64,000 nucleotides of DNA from Istiophorus platypterus (GCA_016859345.1 CM029126.1:12305027-12369026), one strand, 5' to 3'; positions 50,156-63,881 are shown, counted from the stretch's first letter. Numbers and translations are program-made. Notes: generated by a model from the letters alone, not told the origin.

Positions 50156-51799
50156 CAAACGCCACGCATCATTTAATAACACGCTCTCCACTCTCTTTAG
50201 CTATGCAGATATATTTGAAAGCACTATTTTTATGTCAAACTAGCTTCCATCCACCCTCGCATTTGTGGGACCAGCCGTGCTGAAACAATTTAAAAAACAG
50301 CTAAATCTCTTCTTCTTCCTTCTCTTATGGTTGGCGAGGACTGTATCGACAAACTTTATAATTCACGTGTTTTCAAGGGAAAGATTTGTTCCGTCACCTA
50401 TGACCATCTGTGATCTCATTCAGCCAAACACAAGATACATTCTTACTGACATTTTAGGGGGGCTTTAACCTTTTAAAATACACCATCCCAGCCAAGGGAA
50501 GCTTTGATCTTGGGGGCACTACTTTAAGTGTGTTTTGGTCTGTACTGGACTAAATCTTGAAAAAAATTTGAAAAATTATATATCGCTTGATAGCTCTGAG
50601 TCTCTTGATTTTGTCTGTTCAAAGAATTTTAAGATCCCCACCTCACCGTGACAGCAGTCGAGAGAGAATCGGTTCAGACTTATGATTATGGCTCCAAATT
50701 GTTTTCTGCACAAAAGGTACAACTACAGGCCTTATATTCCCTCTTTTATGCCAAAAAAAAAAAAAATCAATGGGCTCGGCAAAAAACTTACATTTCTACC
50801 ATGTTCATGTCTCTGTAACTTTGGTTCAGGATCTCTTTTACTCATTCTTTTTTAATGGTTATAAAATATAAAGAGTTACATTTCAAAAGACACCAGGGTT
50901 ATGACTGAAATCCAAAACATTGAAGAACAGAAACCTCTTTATTTTGGGGGTGTCTGGGGAATAAATTGTGTGCAAACATGACACAGACTGTCACTGAGCT
51001 CACAACCCTGCTACGATACATAACATTTAGTTAAACTGGATAGATTAATAGAAACGTTTAAAATTCCTGCACTGGACCTGCAGGCTGGGGACGTAGAGGG
51101 AGTTAAATTTCTAGAAGCAAGCAGCAGTGTAGCAGCGAGGATACAGAGCACAGAGTTGTTGTATGTAAACTGAATGAGGGGAGAGTGTTACATGGCCTGC
51201 CTATTGTGAGAAATGGGTTCTTGGACATACATGTTGGAAGGGTGTATAGAACATGTGACTACATGACTTTCGTGCCTACCTGAAGTATCGCAAGGCTCCA
51301 TGTCTCTCAATTTCTGCTCACAGCAGACTGTGCAAATGTGAAGTTTGGATCTAATCAGGGAAAATAGATGCTGCTTGTTACACAAAGAAAGGGTTAGGGT
51401 TAGGCATGGATGATTCCTGAGTAGTTGCGCTGGGACCCTCAATCAGATCACACTATTTCATATTCTAACAAGATGAAAAAAAAAAAGAAAAAGATATATC
51501 AATACAAAATAAATGACCAAAAAGAGTCTAAAGAAATTGACAAATGGCTGCTTAATGTTGCTGCCTGGCTGATGTAGAGGTGGGTGTTATGGACAAAATG
51601 TACACTTCATTTATCATACCACTAATTACCTCAACATCAGCATAAGGTGATATTTACTAAAGTATACACAATCATATCAGTCATAGCACCAAGTCCTAAT
51701 AGGGTGATTTACTTAAATTACATCTCGGGGTGTGTGTGTGAAATATGCTCTCTCATTCATTCACTTTTCTCTATCTAAAAGTCACTTAATAGTTTACGC

Positions 51800-51945
51800 T
51801 ATATTAAACAATTAGTCAATTAGGATTTTGGACACTTGAATGATTTTAGGAGTTTTTGAGGGCAATATATAGTGTGTATATTTCACCCTCAGGGTCACTA
51901 AAATATACTGCACTCTATAGAAAATAGGGAGTGGTGATCTCAATA
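51800..51945. mobile_element. possible degraded DNA-transposon remnant
   Basis: The words attttggacacttgaat, gggcaatatatagtgtg and actctatagaaaataggga recall a fish repeat rich in TATATAGTG and AATAGGGAGTG. The match is weak and from memory. Confidence 0.3.
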
Positions 51946-52124
51946 ATTAATAAATGCCTCATATATTTCAATGAAATTTCTATAAAATGTCATCATACTG
52001 ACATTATAACTGCTAAATGCAATACATGTGAATTTGCATGATTACATAGAAAAACGATAAATAAGATACGATTTGTTTTTGGTGTGAAAATCATCTGCTT
52101 GTTAAGGAACAAAAATTTAAAAAA

Positions 52125-52384
52125 ACTAGAAGAGCTCTCAGAGAGCGCAGACCTCTGCCAAGGCCAATGTCATAAAACGTACACCAGACTTCAGAGAAAA
52201 AACATTCTAATTCATAGTAATTAGTCCAGATCTGCTGAAAATTTTAATGGCTTCTTCCCTGGCTCACGCCACTTCTCTCTACCAAGTTTGGTGCATATGA
52301 GATCAGTGCTTTTTGTGTAATCCCGCTGACAAATAACCAAACAAACAGACACAGATGCAACCATAACCTCAATGGCAGGGGTAA
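52125..52384 (+). repeat. fish interspersed repeat
   Basis: It starts gagctctcagagagcgcaga then cctctgccaaggc, continues with tcagtgctttttgtgtaatc and ccgctgacaaataacc, and ends cataacctcaatggcagggg. This word order is that of a very common fish repeat whose tail reads ATAACCTCCTTGGCGGAGG. Class not assigned. Confidence 0.7.
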
Positions 52385-52578
52385 TAAAAACACCTTCTTG
52401 TGAACATAGCCTTGCTCTCCATCCACTGTCAAATGTGGCTCCACCCTATTGCTCTGTCCCCTCTTCATTTCTCACTAATGACCTTTCTGTCCATCCATCT
52501 ATCTTTAACGAATTCCCTCATTTCTTCCTAATCATCTTATCTCTTCTTTTATCATTCCTCCATTGTGGAGTTGTGACC

Positions 52579-52612
52579 CTGAGAGGGAGAGAAAGAGAGA
52601 GAGAGAGAGAGA
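52579..52612. repeat. (GA)n microsatellite
   Basis: Short GA tract with one AAAG interruption. Confidence 0.88.
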
Positions 52613-53337
52613 GATGGCTTGAGAGAGGGAGAAACTCGAGAGAGGCAGAGGGTAAGGTTTCGATTTCGCAGCAGACGAATAGGCTGACTTTACATAAGTA
52701 ACCTCTGTAAATGGGTTTTCGATCTCTTATTCTCAACAGATTCCTATAAACGATTACATAAAGACACACGTGTGAGATAGAGAAAAAAAGAGAAAGACTG
52801 AGAAAAGGAAGAAGACCAGAGAGGGAGACTGTTAGATGAACACCTACAGAAAAATTGACAAATCCCTTCAGAATTTCCCAGTGGTTTCTCCTTCCTGTCG
52901 ATGAGTAAGAGAATTTCCAGGCACATTGACGCTTGTGCTTAACAACACATAAATAAATCGACATTTCAACATAGATTTAAAACATATGGCTGTCGCCCAC
53001 ATTGAATATTATAGGAGGTCTGACCCTAATTGGTCTCCTTCGGTTTGTTGGTTTGTCTGAGCCACGCTTTGGGAAAAGACCTCAATGTTTATGTGCGACA
53101 TTTTTCAAATGAACTCCAGACACAACTGATGTAATTTAAATTAACCATAGAGATGATGCATCTCATTAGGGTGTTACAGCATTTTCTAACTGAGATACAC
53201 AAACAACCACACAGACACTTACTTTCAACCCAAATACTTTACTTCGGTTGTTGGCCATAGTCTTTACTAGAATAGAGATTTTTGGCACAATATCACATGT
53301 TCCTAAGGTGCTCCAGCAAACTGTTGCTGATCTGTCT

Positions 53338-53505
53338 ACAATTTACAAATCAATTCATTGGTTAGGAAATTTATCAAGTAAAAATGCCACACATTTGCGA
53401 TTTCCAGCTTATCAGATACAAAGATTTGCTTCTTACAGTCTCACAGATTAAACGATTAGTCTAAAACAAAAATAAAAAATCAACTGACTTATCAATCGTG
53501 GAAAT
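53338..53505 (-). mobile_element. small inverted-repeat DNA transposon relic, copy F
   Basis: Read on the minus strand it carries the central motif of the family: the plus-strand words tcaagtaaaaatgccacaca, tttgcgatttccagctta and tttgcttctta are the reverse complement of its body, followed by attaaacgattagtc. Termini are lost. Confidence 0.55.
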
Positions 53506-54966
53506 AAACCTAAATCTGAAAACTGTAATACGTTCCAGAGCAACAAACTACCTCTTATTACAACACATTCACGTTAAGATGCATGTAATCTTTTAGAAAT
53601 CACCTCGCTCTAATTTCAAAGAGAATTTCTCTTTGGCTCATCAGTCTATGATTCAGCAGATATAAAGTCATGCTGACAGGGTATGAAGCCAAGGAAGAGA
53701 GAGAGAGTGAGGGAGGTAAAGCTTCCCCTGCTCTAATAAGTCTGATCAGTACTTTATGTTTATTCTGTCTGAGTCCAAATTGTTTTCGAGGTGCGGCTTG
53801 TTCAAAAAGTAATTCTCCTCCACCATATTTAATTGTTTTATTGTGTCATTACTTCATGTTACCAGAGCATTAAAGTTGCTGAGATTCCACTACGCCTATT
53901 AAACTGTAATGGCCCTACAAAGCAATATATGTCGTGATCAGCCGCACACATGCTCTCACTCAAACACTATCAAGCGCACACACACTATTAAGCGCCAATG
54001 TTGCTAGGGAGTGATATGAGCCAATATTGCGGGTGAGCAATCTGATGAAGTGTGCAGAAACAGTAATTAGCTGACTCCTCGTCCCTGTTCGGTTTACCAC
54101 ACATTAAACTTCTTAACGAAGGAGCCGCGCTGCTTTCACACTGCAACAGCTTATAATCACTTGCAGAAACATTATCAGAATTACAGCGCGCACACGCTTT
54201 CACTTTGTCACTCATTTATACATCGTGAAACACACAGGCACAAAGACAGTTTTGCTCAATTCTCTCGGCTTATGAGACCAACTGCGGGGAGAGCCTGAGA
54301 ATATGAGCATACATTACAGCGTGTGTAAGTGCAAGCTAGCGAGAGAAAGTCTTAAATGTTTCTGAGAGTGTAAGAGGAAGTAATAAGCTGAGTGGAGCGC
54401 GTGTGTCTGCCGAGAGAGGGATGATGGATTGTTGAGGAGAGGCAGGTGAAGCTGAATGTCTCCCTACAGCTCCGGTCATAAAGCAAGAGAGCAGCCTCTT
54501 CTCCAACAACACAATGAGATCAAATAACCTCCAGTGCCTCTAAGCACAGGTACACACTCACATACACGCACACAAACACAGATGTGAAAGTAACATCAGT
54601 GGCTGGCACTGATATTCAGGTTCCATTCTGTTTTGAAACATCCATCATATTCTTGAGCAGAAAGAGAAGCAATGAAAGTATAAAGGTGAGCAGTCTTTGA
54701 AATGCCCCCCTCCCCCATCCCCGTCTCTCGCAAAAACACATATAAGCTTGCATGCACGGTGCGCACCCGCAGATAAATACACAGCCGTCCATGAAGTATG
54801 GAGGTGAGAGGAGGTAAACTAAGATGAACAAGCAGAAGAGGAGGTTGTAGTAGCAGAACAAGTTCGAGTAGGGAAGGGAAGGGAGAGAAACAAACCAAAG
54901 TACTCAAGTGGAAGAGGGGTCACTGATAAGAGAGTCTACAGGGCTCAGAGGGGGATTAGGACCCAG

Positions 54967-54969
<3 letters not shown>

Positions 54970-55012
<43 letters not shown>

Positions 55013-55026
55013 GGGGGGGGGGGGGG
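54970..55026. repeat. (TG)n plus G14
   Basis: About 42 bp TG tract joined directly to 14 consecutive G bases. Confidence 0.95.
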
Positions 55027-55397
55027 TCGGGTGGGTGGGTGTGTGAAAAAGAAAGAAAGAAAGAAGGAATGGTATCAATCTTGGCGAATCCGACTGTTAC
55101 TTTTTTCATGACAATAAACCTGTGAGCAAGGCATTTTACAACCAGCATCTGTCACAAAGCCTTGACACCACCACAGTCTTACTCCCTTTCTGTCCCCAAC
55201 AGTCATTAACAGGCCCCCCTGACTTCTCACTTTGGTGTGTCATTGTGTGTGTGCGCCTGTTTTTGTGTGTCTGTCGACATGTGAGACTCCCATTTGCTAT
55301 ACAATGTGTGTGGAATTTCATGCTATAATCGGTTGGGGACCGGAACACATGGAAAACAAAAAAAACCCACACAAAAACACTCCGGGTCTTCACACAC

Positions 55398-55399
55398 AA

Positions 55400-55430
<31 letters not shown>
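55398..55430. repeat. (CA)n microsatellite
   Basis: About 30 bp CA tract. Confidence 0.92.
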
Positions 55431-55431
<1 letters not shown>

Positions 55432-55602
55432 TATAGGGGCACACATGCATCACAGACGAACACACACCTCCGTACAGGATGATGTGATGTGGTCAGCTTT
55501 GAGATTCTGCACTTTGCCCTCTTCTGCAGACGGCCAAGTACATGATCAGATGTGGTCTGTTATACTACAGCCACACACAAAATGCTCCTTCCATGGAAAA
55601 TT

Positions 55603-55604
<2 letters not shown>

Positions 55605-55654
<50 letters not shown>
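55605..55654. repeat. (CA)n microsatellite
   Basis: About 50 bp CA tract. Confidence 0.95.
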
Positions 55655-55656
<2 letters not shown>

Positions 55657-56283
55657 AAATCATAGGATGCCACATTATAAAAACAGCCACCAGCATGGTC
55701 CTAGGGGGTAATTTAGGATTAGGGTGTTTGATGCTCAAAACAGCCTAAAACATGCTCACATTGATATGGAAATTAGACCAATCTACAACTGGCACAAATG
55801 GCTAAAAAACAGTTACTTAAATGGCCAAAAAAAAAACACACAGTGTCTACTAGCACACACACATATAGAGAGAGAGATATGCATATGAATGGCATGCGAG
55901 GGATCTGTCCCAGAGCTTGGTTGTGGCTATCAAAGGCTCGTCTCTCCCAGAGCTCAGTCAAGGCCCAGCATTACACACTTAGCATTAGAATACATCAATG
56001 GAACAGGAATGGAGGCACGCAGGCTTTCATACTCCGAAAACCCACCTTCGGCCTCTATCTTCTCCTTTTCACTCTCTCTTTGGTCCATCCCCTACCTCCC
56101 TCCCCCACCACTGTTGGCCCTCTCCTATTATCTCCCTCTCCTCTTATTCCCTCCACTTCCCCATCTCCTCCTTCGTCTTAAGACTCAGCTCCCCCCTCCT
56201 CTCCAGAAGGAAGCCTTTTTAACCGTGACCAGAACTCAGAGCTGCATGGACCGTGACCACATGGCCAAACAACACCAGATAGG

Positions 56284-56342
56284 CTGTGTGTGCGTGTGTG
56301 TGTGTGTGTGTGTAGGTCTGTGTGTGTGTGTGTGTGTGTGTG
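56284..56342. repeat. (TG)n microsatellite
   Basis: About 58 bp TG tract with AGGTC interruption. Confidence 0.94.
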
Positions 56343-56556
56343 AGACTGACATAAAATAGTCATAGTTAGGCTAGCCACTGCTCAGTCACCTTCAGTGTCG
56401 TGAGTGTCTGAACAGCCTGCTTCCTTTTTAGCTCTGTGGGATTCAATGTCTGGCTATCAGCATTCACCCTAACACTTCACTGACTAACTGACAAACTCCA
56501 CTTAATGGAATCAAACTTGGCCCATCAAACGTGTGTCAGTGCATGTATTTGTGTTT

Positions 56557-56561
<5 letters not shown>

Positions 56562-56603
<42 letters not shown>
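56562..56603. repeat. (TG)n microsatellite
   Basis: About 40 bp TG tract. Confidence 0.94.
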
Positions 56604-56606
<3 letters not shown>

Positions 56607-57839
56607 CCCATCACTTGTCTGTCGATACCTAGAGACAGCCTTCAGCCAGAGAACAGGAGAGAGAAGCGAGGAAAAAAACAAGCCAGCTCTCCTTTTCTCT
56701 CTAATTACAAATGACAAACCTGCTACCAAGAGTCGGTCTGGCACCTGACGACGCATGATAACCTTTCAGCTCTCTGCCGATACTAAGTGACAGACTGGAG
56801 GCTGTCTACAAGTGTGTGTGTATGTGTGCGGGGACTGACTGACTGACAGATTAAATGGAATTTCAACAAAGTCTATGTCTTTACTCTCTTCATTTACAGC
56901 CTTCATTCCATCCCTCATCCTCCATTCTACTCCAGCTCATCCATTTTCCTCCCATAGCAATAATAAGTTGTGAGCGTCATGTGTTAAGGTTTTTAAGTCT
57001 TTTCTGTTGACAAGCCTGTGCAAGAGGTGATGCTGAAACCAGATGTGATACCGGAAATAGCAACGTGCTAAGGATAAAAACCAGGTGTAAAAACTAGTTC
57101 CTAAGAAAATGTGTGGCTGTTACATGGCAAACTGAGAGAGAACAAACTCTGCATTAGTGATGTACATTAAAGACTCTATGGGATTGATCACATGCCTGAA
57201 CAGCATGTCACCATAACCATCACTGAATTAAGTCAAGTTATTTTTCTTGATGCTCATAAAGGAGCTGTACACTAGTTTAGGTTTTCATGGCTGCATTTTG
57301 AACAGCGTGGTTCCTCATGGGGACGAGATGGGAGTTGGGTTCAGTTGATGAGTCATCATATCGCTCTTGGATCGATATCAGATAGACGGTTAATGGATGG
57401 TATCAGAATGTGCCGCTGCTGGAGATGTATTCGTGGTTGCGGGTGGATTTTTGGGTGTGTGTAAAAAAGAAAAATAGTTTGGGAATAAAAAGTTAAAAAA
57501 AAAAGTTTAAACATGGTGTGAAAGTATTATTCAAAATATCAAATTGGATGCGTAATGAAATCAGACAGGCATCACTGACATCACTGAGTGAGGCAGAGGA
57601 GACTGACTGGGAACATAGTAAATGCAAATAAGCACAACCAATATCTTGTAAAGGGTAGGCCACCGTGAAGTGGGGGAATCTGCAAAAAATTGTAACTAGA
57701 TTTCATATGCTCCCACAAATTTGTTGCCAAAAAAACCCCAAAAACTGTCCGCAGAGCTTTCAGGAATATCATTAATTGTTTGCCCAGGTATCATAGAAAT
57801 GTAGATGTTAAAATTTCCCTTTTTTATTTCTTGTATTTT

Positions 57840-58073
57840 TTTTTTTTGATCTGTTAATAGAAATCAAACATCTAAAGAGAAATGTTAAATGTTGTCAGGC
57901 CGTTGCAAAGGGACTTGGCCAAAAAAATGTTATCATTCCAAAGAGACACTGCGATCAAGGAATAGGTGAGAATGAGCGATCTTTCAGTGCCAATGTTTTT
58001 GATATTCTGTGCTACAGATTCATTTTGGTTGTCATCCAAAAACTTTTTACTGAGGTTCAATACCCAGCCCTAC
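57840..58073 (-). mobile_element. MITE-like remnant ending in a TAGGGCTGGGTATTG terminus
   Basis: The right end reads tcaatacccagccctac, the reverse complement of a terminus (TAGGGCTGGGTATTGA) that I know from small DNA transposons of fish. The left boundary is a guess. No coding capacity. Confidence 0.5.
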
Positions 58074-58254
58074 ACTTGAAATACTTCAAACGTGAAAAAC
58101 GGAGTGGGACAGAGCAGGAATGAGAGACACTGACAGACTCATATACACACAAACACTAGCCTGAATGTTCCGCCAGACATGGGTTCACACTACAGGAGTG
58201 AGCTTACACTTCTTCCCATTCACACTTAGCATTGAGTTAGCATTGACTCCCCGC

Positions 58255-58570
58255 TGAATGGCCTTGTGAGGGCACAGGGCAATGCTAACCAGGAGGCACT
58301 ATCGCTAGCTGGCCTGCTCCTTGGTGGAATAGCTGGGGCAGCATTGATATGGTAATGTCAGGGACGTTTCGGGGCCAAAGCTTGGGACCGTGGGCGCTCT
58401 GTGATCCTCCAAGCCCTAAAAAGGACACATCTCCAGGGCTTTGTTATTCCCCCAGTCAAGGCTCTGACTGATCAGGATAAGCCCGTCCATGCTGCTTTAG
58501 TGCTGTCACTCAGTCGCTATTGTGGTCATGTGAACAGCCATTTTCATCACAATTGACCTCGGTTTTGGCA
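58255..58570. other. complex, relatively GC-rich block without repeats
   Basis: About 315 bp free of simple repeats, with balanced composition and no open frame of note, in an intron otherwise full of low-complexity DNA. It is a candidate conserved non-coding element by appearance only. Confidence 0.2.
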
Positions 58571-59039
58571 GTACTGTTCTGCAGGGCCTTCCTTTCTCTA
58601 TTCTTCCCTGCCCACCACTTCTTCCCCCTCCACCCTCCATCAATGATTTTTTTCTCAGTCTGTTCTTCCTTCTTCTGTGCTCTCTCTGTCTTTTTTTTCT
58701 CTTCAGCAACAACAGAGGCCAACAGATATGAGAAATGCAGAGTTAAACTGGTCTCTGCCTATCTGCTCCCATCTCTACAGCCCTATCTGCTCTATGAGGA
58801 GGGTTTCAAGGAGCCTTTGATTATCTGAACTGATACTCTAGAAAACTGCAATGCATGATGCAGTACATATGCTGGGATTTACTATTCACCTCAAGGGGGG
58901 GAAACACAGCACAATTTTTACAACATGCACTAAATGGGCGGACGGGTGTCATCATTCTGTGTTTTATTCAATCGCACTTTAGCAAACAGGAGGAGTGTAT
59001 GGTGTGTGTTTTTCTATATGTTTGTTTGTGAAGAAGTGT

Positions 59040-59040
<1 letters not shown>

Positions 59041-59077
<37 letters not shown>

Positions 59078-59078
59078 C
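59041..59078. repeat. (TG)n microsatellite
   Basis: About 36 bp TG tract. Confidence 0.93.
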
Positions 59079-59224
59079 TGTGTCCTCTCTTAGCTCCACT
59101 TTATTTGATCAGGGCTGGAAGAAAATAACAACTCCCATGAGGAAACTGTGGGAGGTAATGACAGATATTGTCCCTGTAAAACGAGTTTCCCCTACACACA
59201 CATATGTGTGCATTAGGGAAAGAT

Positions 59225-59225
<1 letters not shown>

Positions 59226-59291
<66 letters not shown>
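59226..59291. repeat. (TG)n microsatellite
   Basis: About 65 bp TG tract. Confidence 0.96.
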
Positions 59292-59292
<1 letters not shown>

Positions 59293-60636
59293 CGCATGTG
59301 CATTTAAGTGAGTGAGAAGTATGCATATGTATGGTTCTAATACATGTGGGTAATGTGGGTGGGTGGAATTCTTGTTGGCTGTTGGGCATTCAGATGCCTT
59401 CTTTCCCGCTACCTCTCTTCAGCCACCCCCCATTCTCCCATATTCTCTCACTCACACACATGCACATATGCTCACACACAAATGCACATACTAGGGTGGG
59501 AGGAGAGTTTGCATGACTGCAAAGAACTCTGCTCCTGCAACACAACACATCCTTTTTCGCTACATCTCCTCCCACATCTCCTTCTCCTCCTCCACCACCT
59601 TTATTTCTCTCTCTCCCGGGAAGTGACACAGAATTCTTTTAAACTGCAGTACATTCATTACAACAACCCTGCAACCCCCACATCCTCCATATACCCCCCA
59701 CCACCCTCTTTTCTCCACCCCTCCCTATGCTCTTTCTCCCTGCCTATTGCACGAATGAAATAAAGACAGTGTACGTATCCACCTCAAGCAGTCATCCCGA
59801 ACCTTCATTGAAACATCATAGTCGAACAGGAGAGAGAAGTTGGCTTGTGTGAGATCGTAAACACTCATTCATATGCAGTCTTACTACAGCAGTGCTGGCA
59901 CATTCCTGCACCTCAAAGCGTAGGAGCAGGGAGCAGAGCCTACAGACAGCGTGGGTGTTAGCACTGAGGCCAGCCAGCATCGTTAGCTATCAGCCATCCT
60001 CATTCTACCTCCCTCTTCAGATAGCCATTGACTGTTTGGTGTATACACAAGGACACAGCTGTCCATGTAAATGCATGGGCATGTAAAACATCTGTCTGAA
60101 TTGCACAGCAAAGGTAAAAAAACATGGAGGTGCTGTATGCATGAATTCATGCATATGCACACACAGGGCTCACACAACACAATCAGTACAGCTTTCAGAT
60201 AAAGTTTGATCAATACATGATATATATTGCAAGTCAATAGAAATTTCTCAATTGTCATTGCAGGCAAAGTTGCAAATCGATGCCTGGGATTGCTTCAAGG
60301 TGGTATTGGATTTTTGCACAGCAGTGATGACGTACCTGGATTTGTCAGGAATTTAATTCCGTGGATAATGCAAAATCGACTAATCGATGATTTCTCAATA
60401 AAACTAAAAACATAAAAATTCGCTAAGAAGTTCTCGCACACTAGAAAATTCTATCAACAGATGCATCACTGATCACTGATTGAAAACTGAATTTTACCTG
60501 AGGAGGGTCTGATGACCACCACGTCTTTAATAAAGTGAGTACAAGTAAATGTAAGAATTCGTCAATTTTTTCCACCTAATTTCAAAAACATGCACTAAGA
60601 CGATATTTACAAAGATATAGCAATATCAAATCACCT

Positions 60637-61118
60637 TTTAGGGATGAAAATCATAATTATTTTCATTATCAATAAATTGAAGATGTGTTTGTCATTTTAG
60701 TTTAATAAATAATCAACAATATATCAAATCGAAGTAGTTGTTGACAAAGTTTTAGCAGATGGCGTTGTCGATACATAAACTTACTGCTTCAACCTACTAC
60801 AAATATTATACAAGGACAGAATTTTTTTAGCAATATTATCCACTTCGACTCACATAGAGCTGCAAATACTTTTTTTAAATCGATTCATTTTTTTACCGAA
60901 AAAGTATTTCATTTCCAAATTTCTCGCAGCCCATGATGTCCTAAAGTCAGTCATATTCAGGACAGGTCAGTAAAAAAGAGAGAGAACAAGAAGTGAGGGA
61001 ACAAGAAAGTCCTTCATCCGAGCCTGAACATGAGTATTTGGCATTTTGCTTGAAATGACTGTCAAAATCAATGTGGATTTCTGTGGGTTGACTAATCAAT
61101 TATTTGTTTCAGCACTAA
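60637..61118 (+). mobile_element. small inverted-repeat DNA transposon relic, copy C
   Basis: The left part (gatgaaaatcataattattt then tcattatcaataaattgaag) and the right part (gagtatttggcattttgctt then gaaatgac, ending gactaatcaattatttgttt and cagca) match the two ends of the family. The middle 350 bp is diverged or contains other sequence. Confidence 0.55.
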
Positions 61119-62177
61119 ATCATACACATATAAAAAAAACATAAAAAGCCCTTGAAAATTAGTGAAGAACTGTAGCATATATTGGCATTCAGCACATCAT
61201 CACAACCTGGCCACATTTTAAAGCCGAGAACAGGAATCCCTAATAAAGAAGCAGCAGGGTCATTCTGAAAATCCACACACATTCATACACACGCACCAAG
61301 AGCTCGTCGTCTGATCTGAAGAGAGACTTGAGAGTAGCACAATGATGCAGCAGAGGACAATGAGGAGAAGAAGAGGAAGTGATGGCAAGAGGCTGAGCCA
61401 ACGGGAGAGATGGAGAGGGAGAGGGAGGAAGGGGGGGAGGGCAGAGCGACAGATACATGGCAAGAGAGAGAGAAGGAACAGGCTGAAACGTCCAAGAGAG
61501 GAGTGCAGTGTCTGTGGGATGCCATCGATCCAACACTGACAGAAATAGGCAGCCAGGCCAGAACCAACAGAGGTACTCTGACACACAGCAGTGCTGCTGA
61601 CCCTACACACACCTGAACAGCAAGAGCCATTCATACATGAACAAGCACACAACCTTAATCCACACATAAGCATGCATGCACACACATCCACACACACACA
61701 AACGTTTCAGTTTTTCCTCATTGCACAGCTCTGTTCTGTGCTGCACCACATGCAATCAGTCAGACAGACCTTATGTGAGTAAACACAGACGTCAGTCTTT
61801 TGACAGAGGTTTGAATTACCTCACGTTTTACTTTGATTCCACAGAACTGATAGGTGCACTTTAAGAACAGGAAGAAAATCGGAGGAGAACAGATTCAGCA
61901 GATTCACTCTGAGATGCTCAGAGATGCTCAGAGCGCATGAGCACACACATAAAGTTTTCAGCTACATCTGTATGGCTGAAATCAACAACACAACATTAAA
62001 ACAAATATTTTACCGAAACTGTGCTATATCACATCTATCTATCTATCTATATATTTCAATATTTTAAACAAATTTAATTCAAAAACTTAGATAACTCATA
62101 TTGTTACTTTTAAATCGCAATTTGCTTGGAATGATGGACACCAGATTTTTGTAAAACAATACTACATTATGATCTTC

Positions 62178-62417
62178 AGAGCTGAAACAATCTTCAACAG
62201 AAAAATAATCAGCAGCAATTTTTTTTTGGTTGCTGTTTTCTGATCTAAATATTTGTTTTTTGTTTTCTTTTTGGGGTGACTTCGGCTTGGGCTGTGGGAT
62301 GTTGTGATGTGCAATTTTCATTATCTTCTGGAATATTTTAAGACCAAAGGATTCGTTTAGAAAATGATTTGCGGATAACGTAAATCAACATTGTAAATAA
62401 TCATTAGTCGCAGCCCC
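62178..62417 (-). mobile_element. small inverted-repeat DNA transposon relic, copy D
   Basis: It runs from agagctgaaacaatcttcaa to aataatcattagtcgcagcc plus two C bases, both recognisable termini of the family in reverse orientation. The internal part is shortened. Confidence 0.65.
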
Positions 62418-62461
62418 AATATTATTTCTGTTATGATGATGATTTAAAAAAAAATGTTAAC

Positions 62462-62720
62462 CTGTCAATCTACTCAACGATTAGTTGAATGACGGAAAAA
62501 TAATGGGAAGTATTTTGATAACTAAATGATCTCTTTAGTCATTATTTAAACAATAATGCCACAGATTTTCTTTTGGCTCAGAGAAATTAGACCAAGCCCA
62601 AATTTTTCACTATTTTCTGACAGTCATTTCATAGACAAAGCAAATAAATAAATTAATGGCTTGCAGATTAAATCGATAATAATAAATAATCATTAGTCTT
62701 AAATATTGCCTGGCCCTACA
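62462..62720 (-). mobile_element. small inverted-repeat DNA transposon relic, copy E
   Basis: The words ctactcaacgattagttgaa, tttttcactattttctgaca and gtcatttcatagac, then taaataatcattagtc and gcctggcccta, give the family in reverse orientation, about 45 bp from copy D. The core is better preserved than in copy D. Confidence 0.7.
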
Positions 62721-63261
62721 CACATGGCCCCTCATTCTACAAGTAGAAACATCAAACAATGGAAGACCTAATACCCTAAATGAGCGACAACTACAGTGCC
62801 AAAACACTAGCAAAAGAACACCACTTCAAAACCATTTCAGCCTGATGACCATACTTGAATTTTCTGCCACTAATTTTAAGTCTATGAGACGTTGGTAGAC
62901 TGACTGGTTACCACTGACACATTAGACCAGTTGACTGGCTGGCTGCTGTCGCCATCAGGAGCAGAGTGCTTGTGCAGGGAAAATTTCTGCCTCCTCTCCT
63001 GGCCTGACTGGGACTGATTAAAGCCTTCTGCTGAAACAAGGTCATAATTCACTTAGCCATTTCCCAATTTCCGCATAATTACCCTCCTGCTTCATGATCA
63101 CCAACACGCGCGAACACACTCACACCCACACACATTCGCACCTACGCTCAGACACAAACACATTTCCTCTCTGATTTGTGTCATTACTGAAAGGAGGGTG
63201 GTTAAAAGGTTTCAGAGTTGGCCTCTTAGTGGCAGCTTAAATGGCTAAAACCTCAATTAAA

Positions 63262-63293
<32 letters not shown>
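63262..63293. repeat. (TC)n microsatellite
   Basis: About 30 bp of uninterrupted CT repeat. Confidence 0.95.
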
Positions 63294-63295
<2 letters not shown>

Positions 63296-63881
63296 TGCTC
63301 TCTGGCTGTTGATGGAATAGGCATAATTCTTTGTCCTCTGCAGTTTGTTGAAGAGAGGACCCTGCCTTGCCTTTTTCCCTTTCTGTCTGCAAAATTAAGG
63401 CCTCACAATCAAGACTTACTCAAATCTCATAATAGTTTATCTGAAAACCGATTACGGAGAAGTCCCCTTCAGAATAAAACTGAATGAAACCACTCATTAT
63501 TTCCTGTAAACTCGCAATTCAGATCTGAAGTTGTATACGTCTCGATGAGATGATAACAACATCCATAATCAAAGCTCAACACTAAGCATCATTTCTGCCC
63601 AGTGATCACTGACAATAGACACTTTCCTCCTGTCAGTGTAGCAGCTCTCCTCCCTGCTGCTCCTCTGTCCTGTCCAAGCCCTGGCAACAGTTTATTCTCA
63701 GTGTGTGTGTGTGGGTTTGATGAAAACAGCTGCATTTTCATATGCAACTGAATTGTCTTTATGTGGAAGATTCCTAATTGTCATGTCAGTAGAGTTTATT
63801 AACACTAGATCACGCTGCTCTGTTACAATCAGGCTCAGCATATGGCCTCAGACTGCCGCTACAGTGCTGTCATTATCCACG

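Noticed and set aside
51388..51402. Short telomere-like string (two TTAGGG-type units)
   Set aside because: Two units are expected by chance and do not indicate an interstitial telomere.
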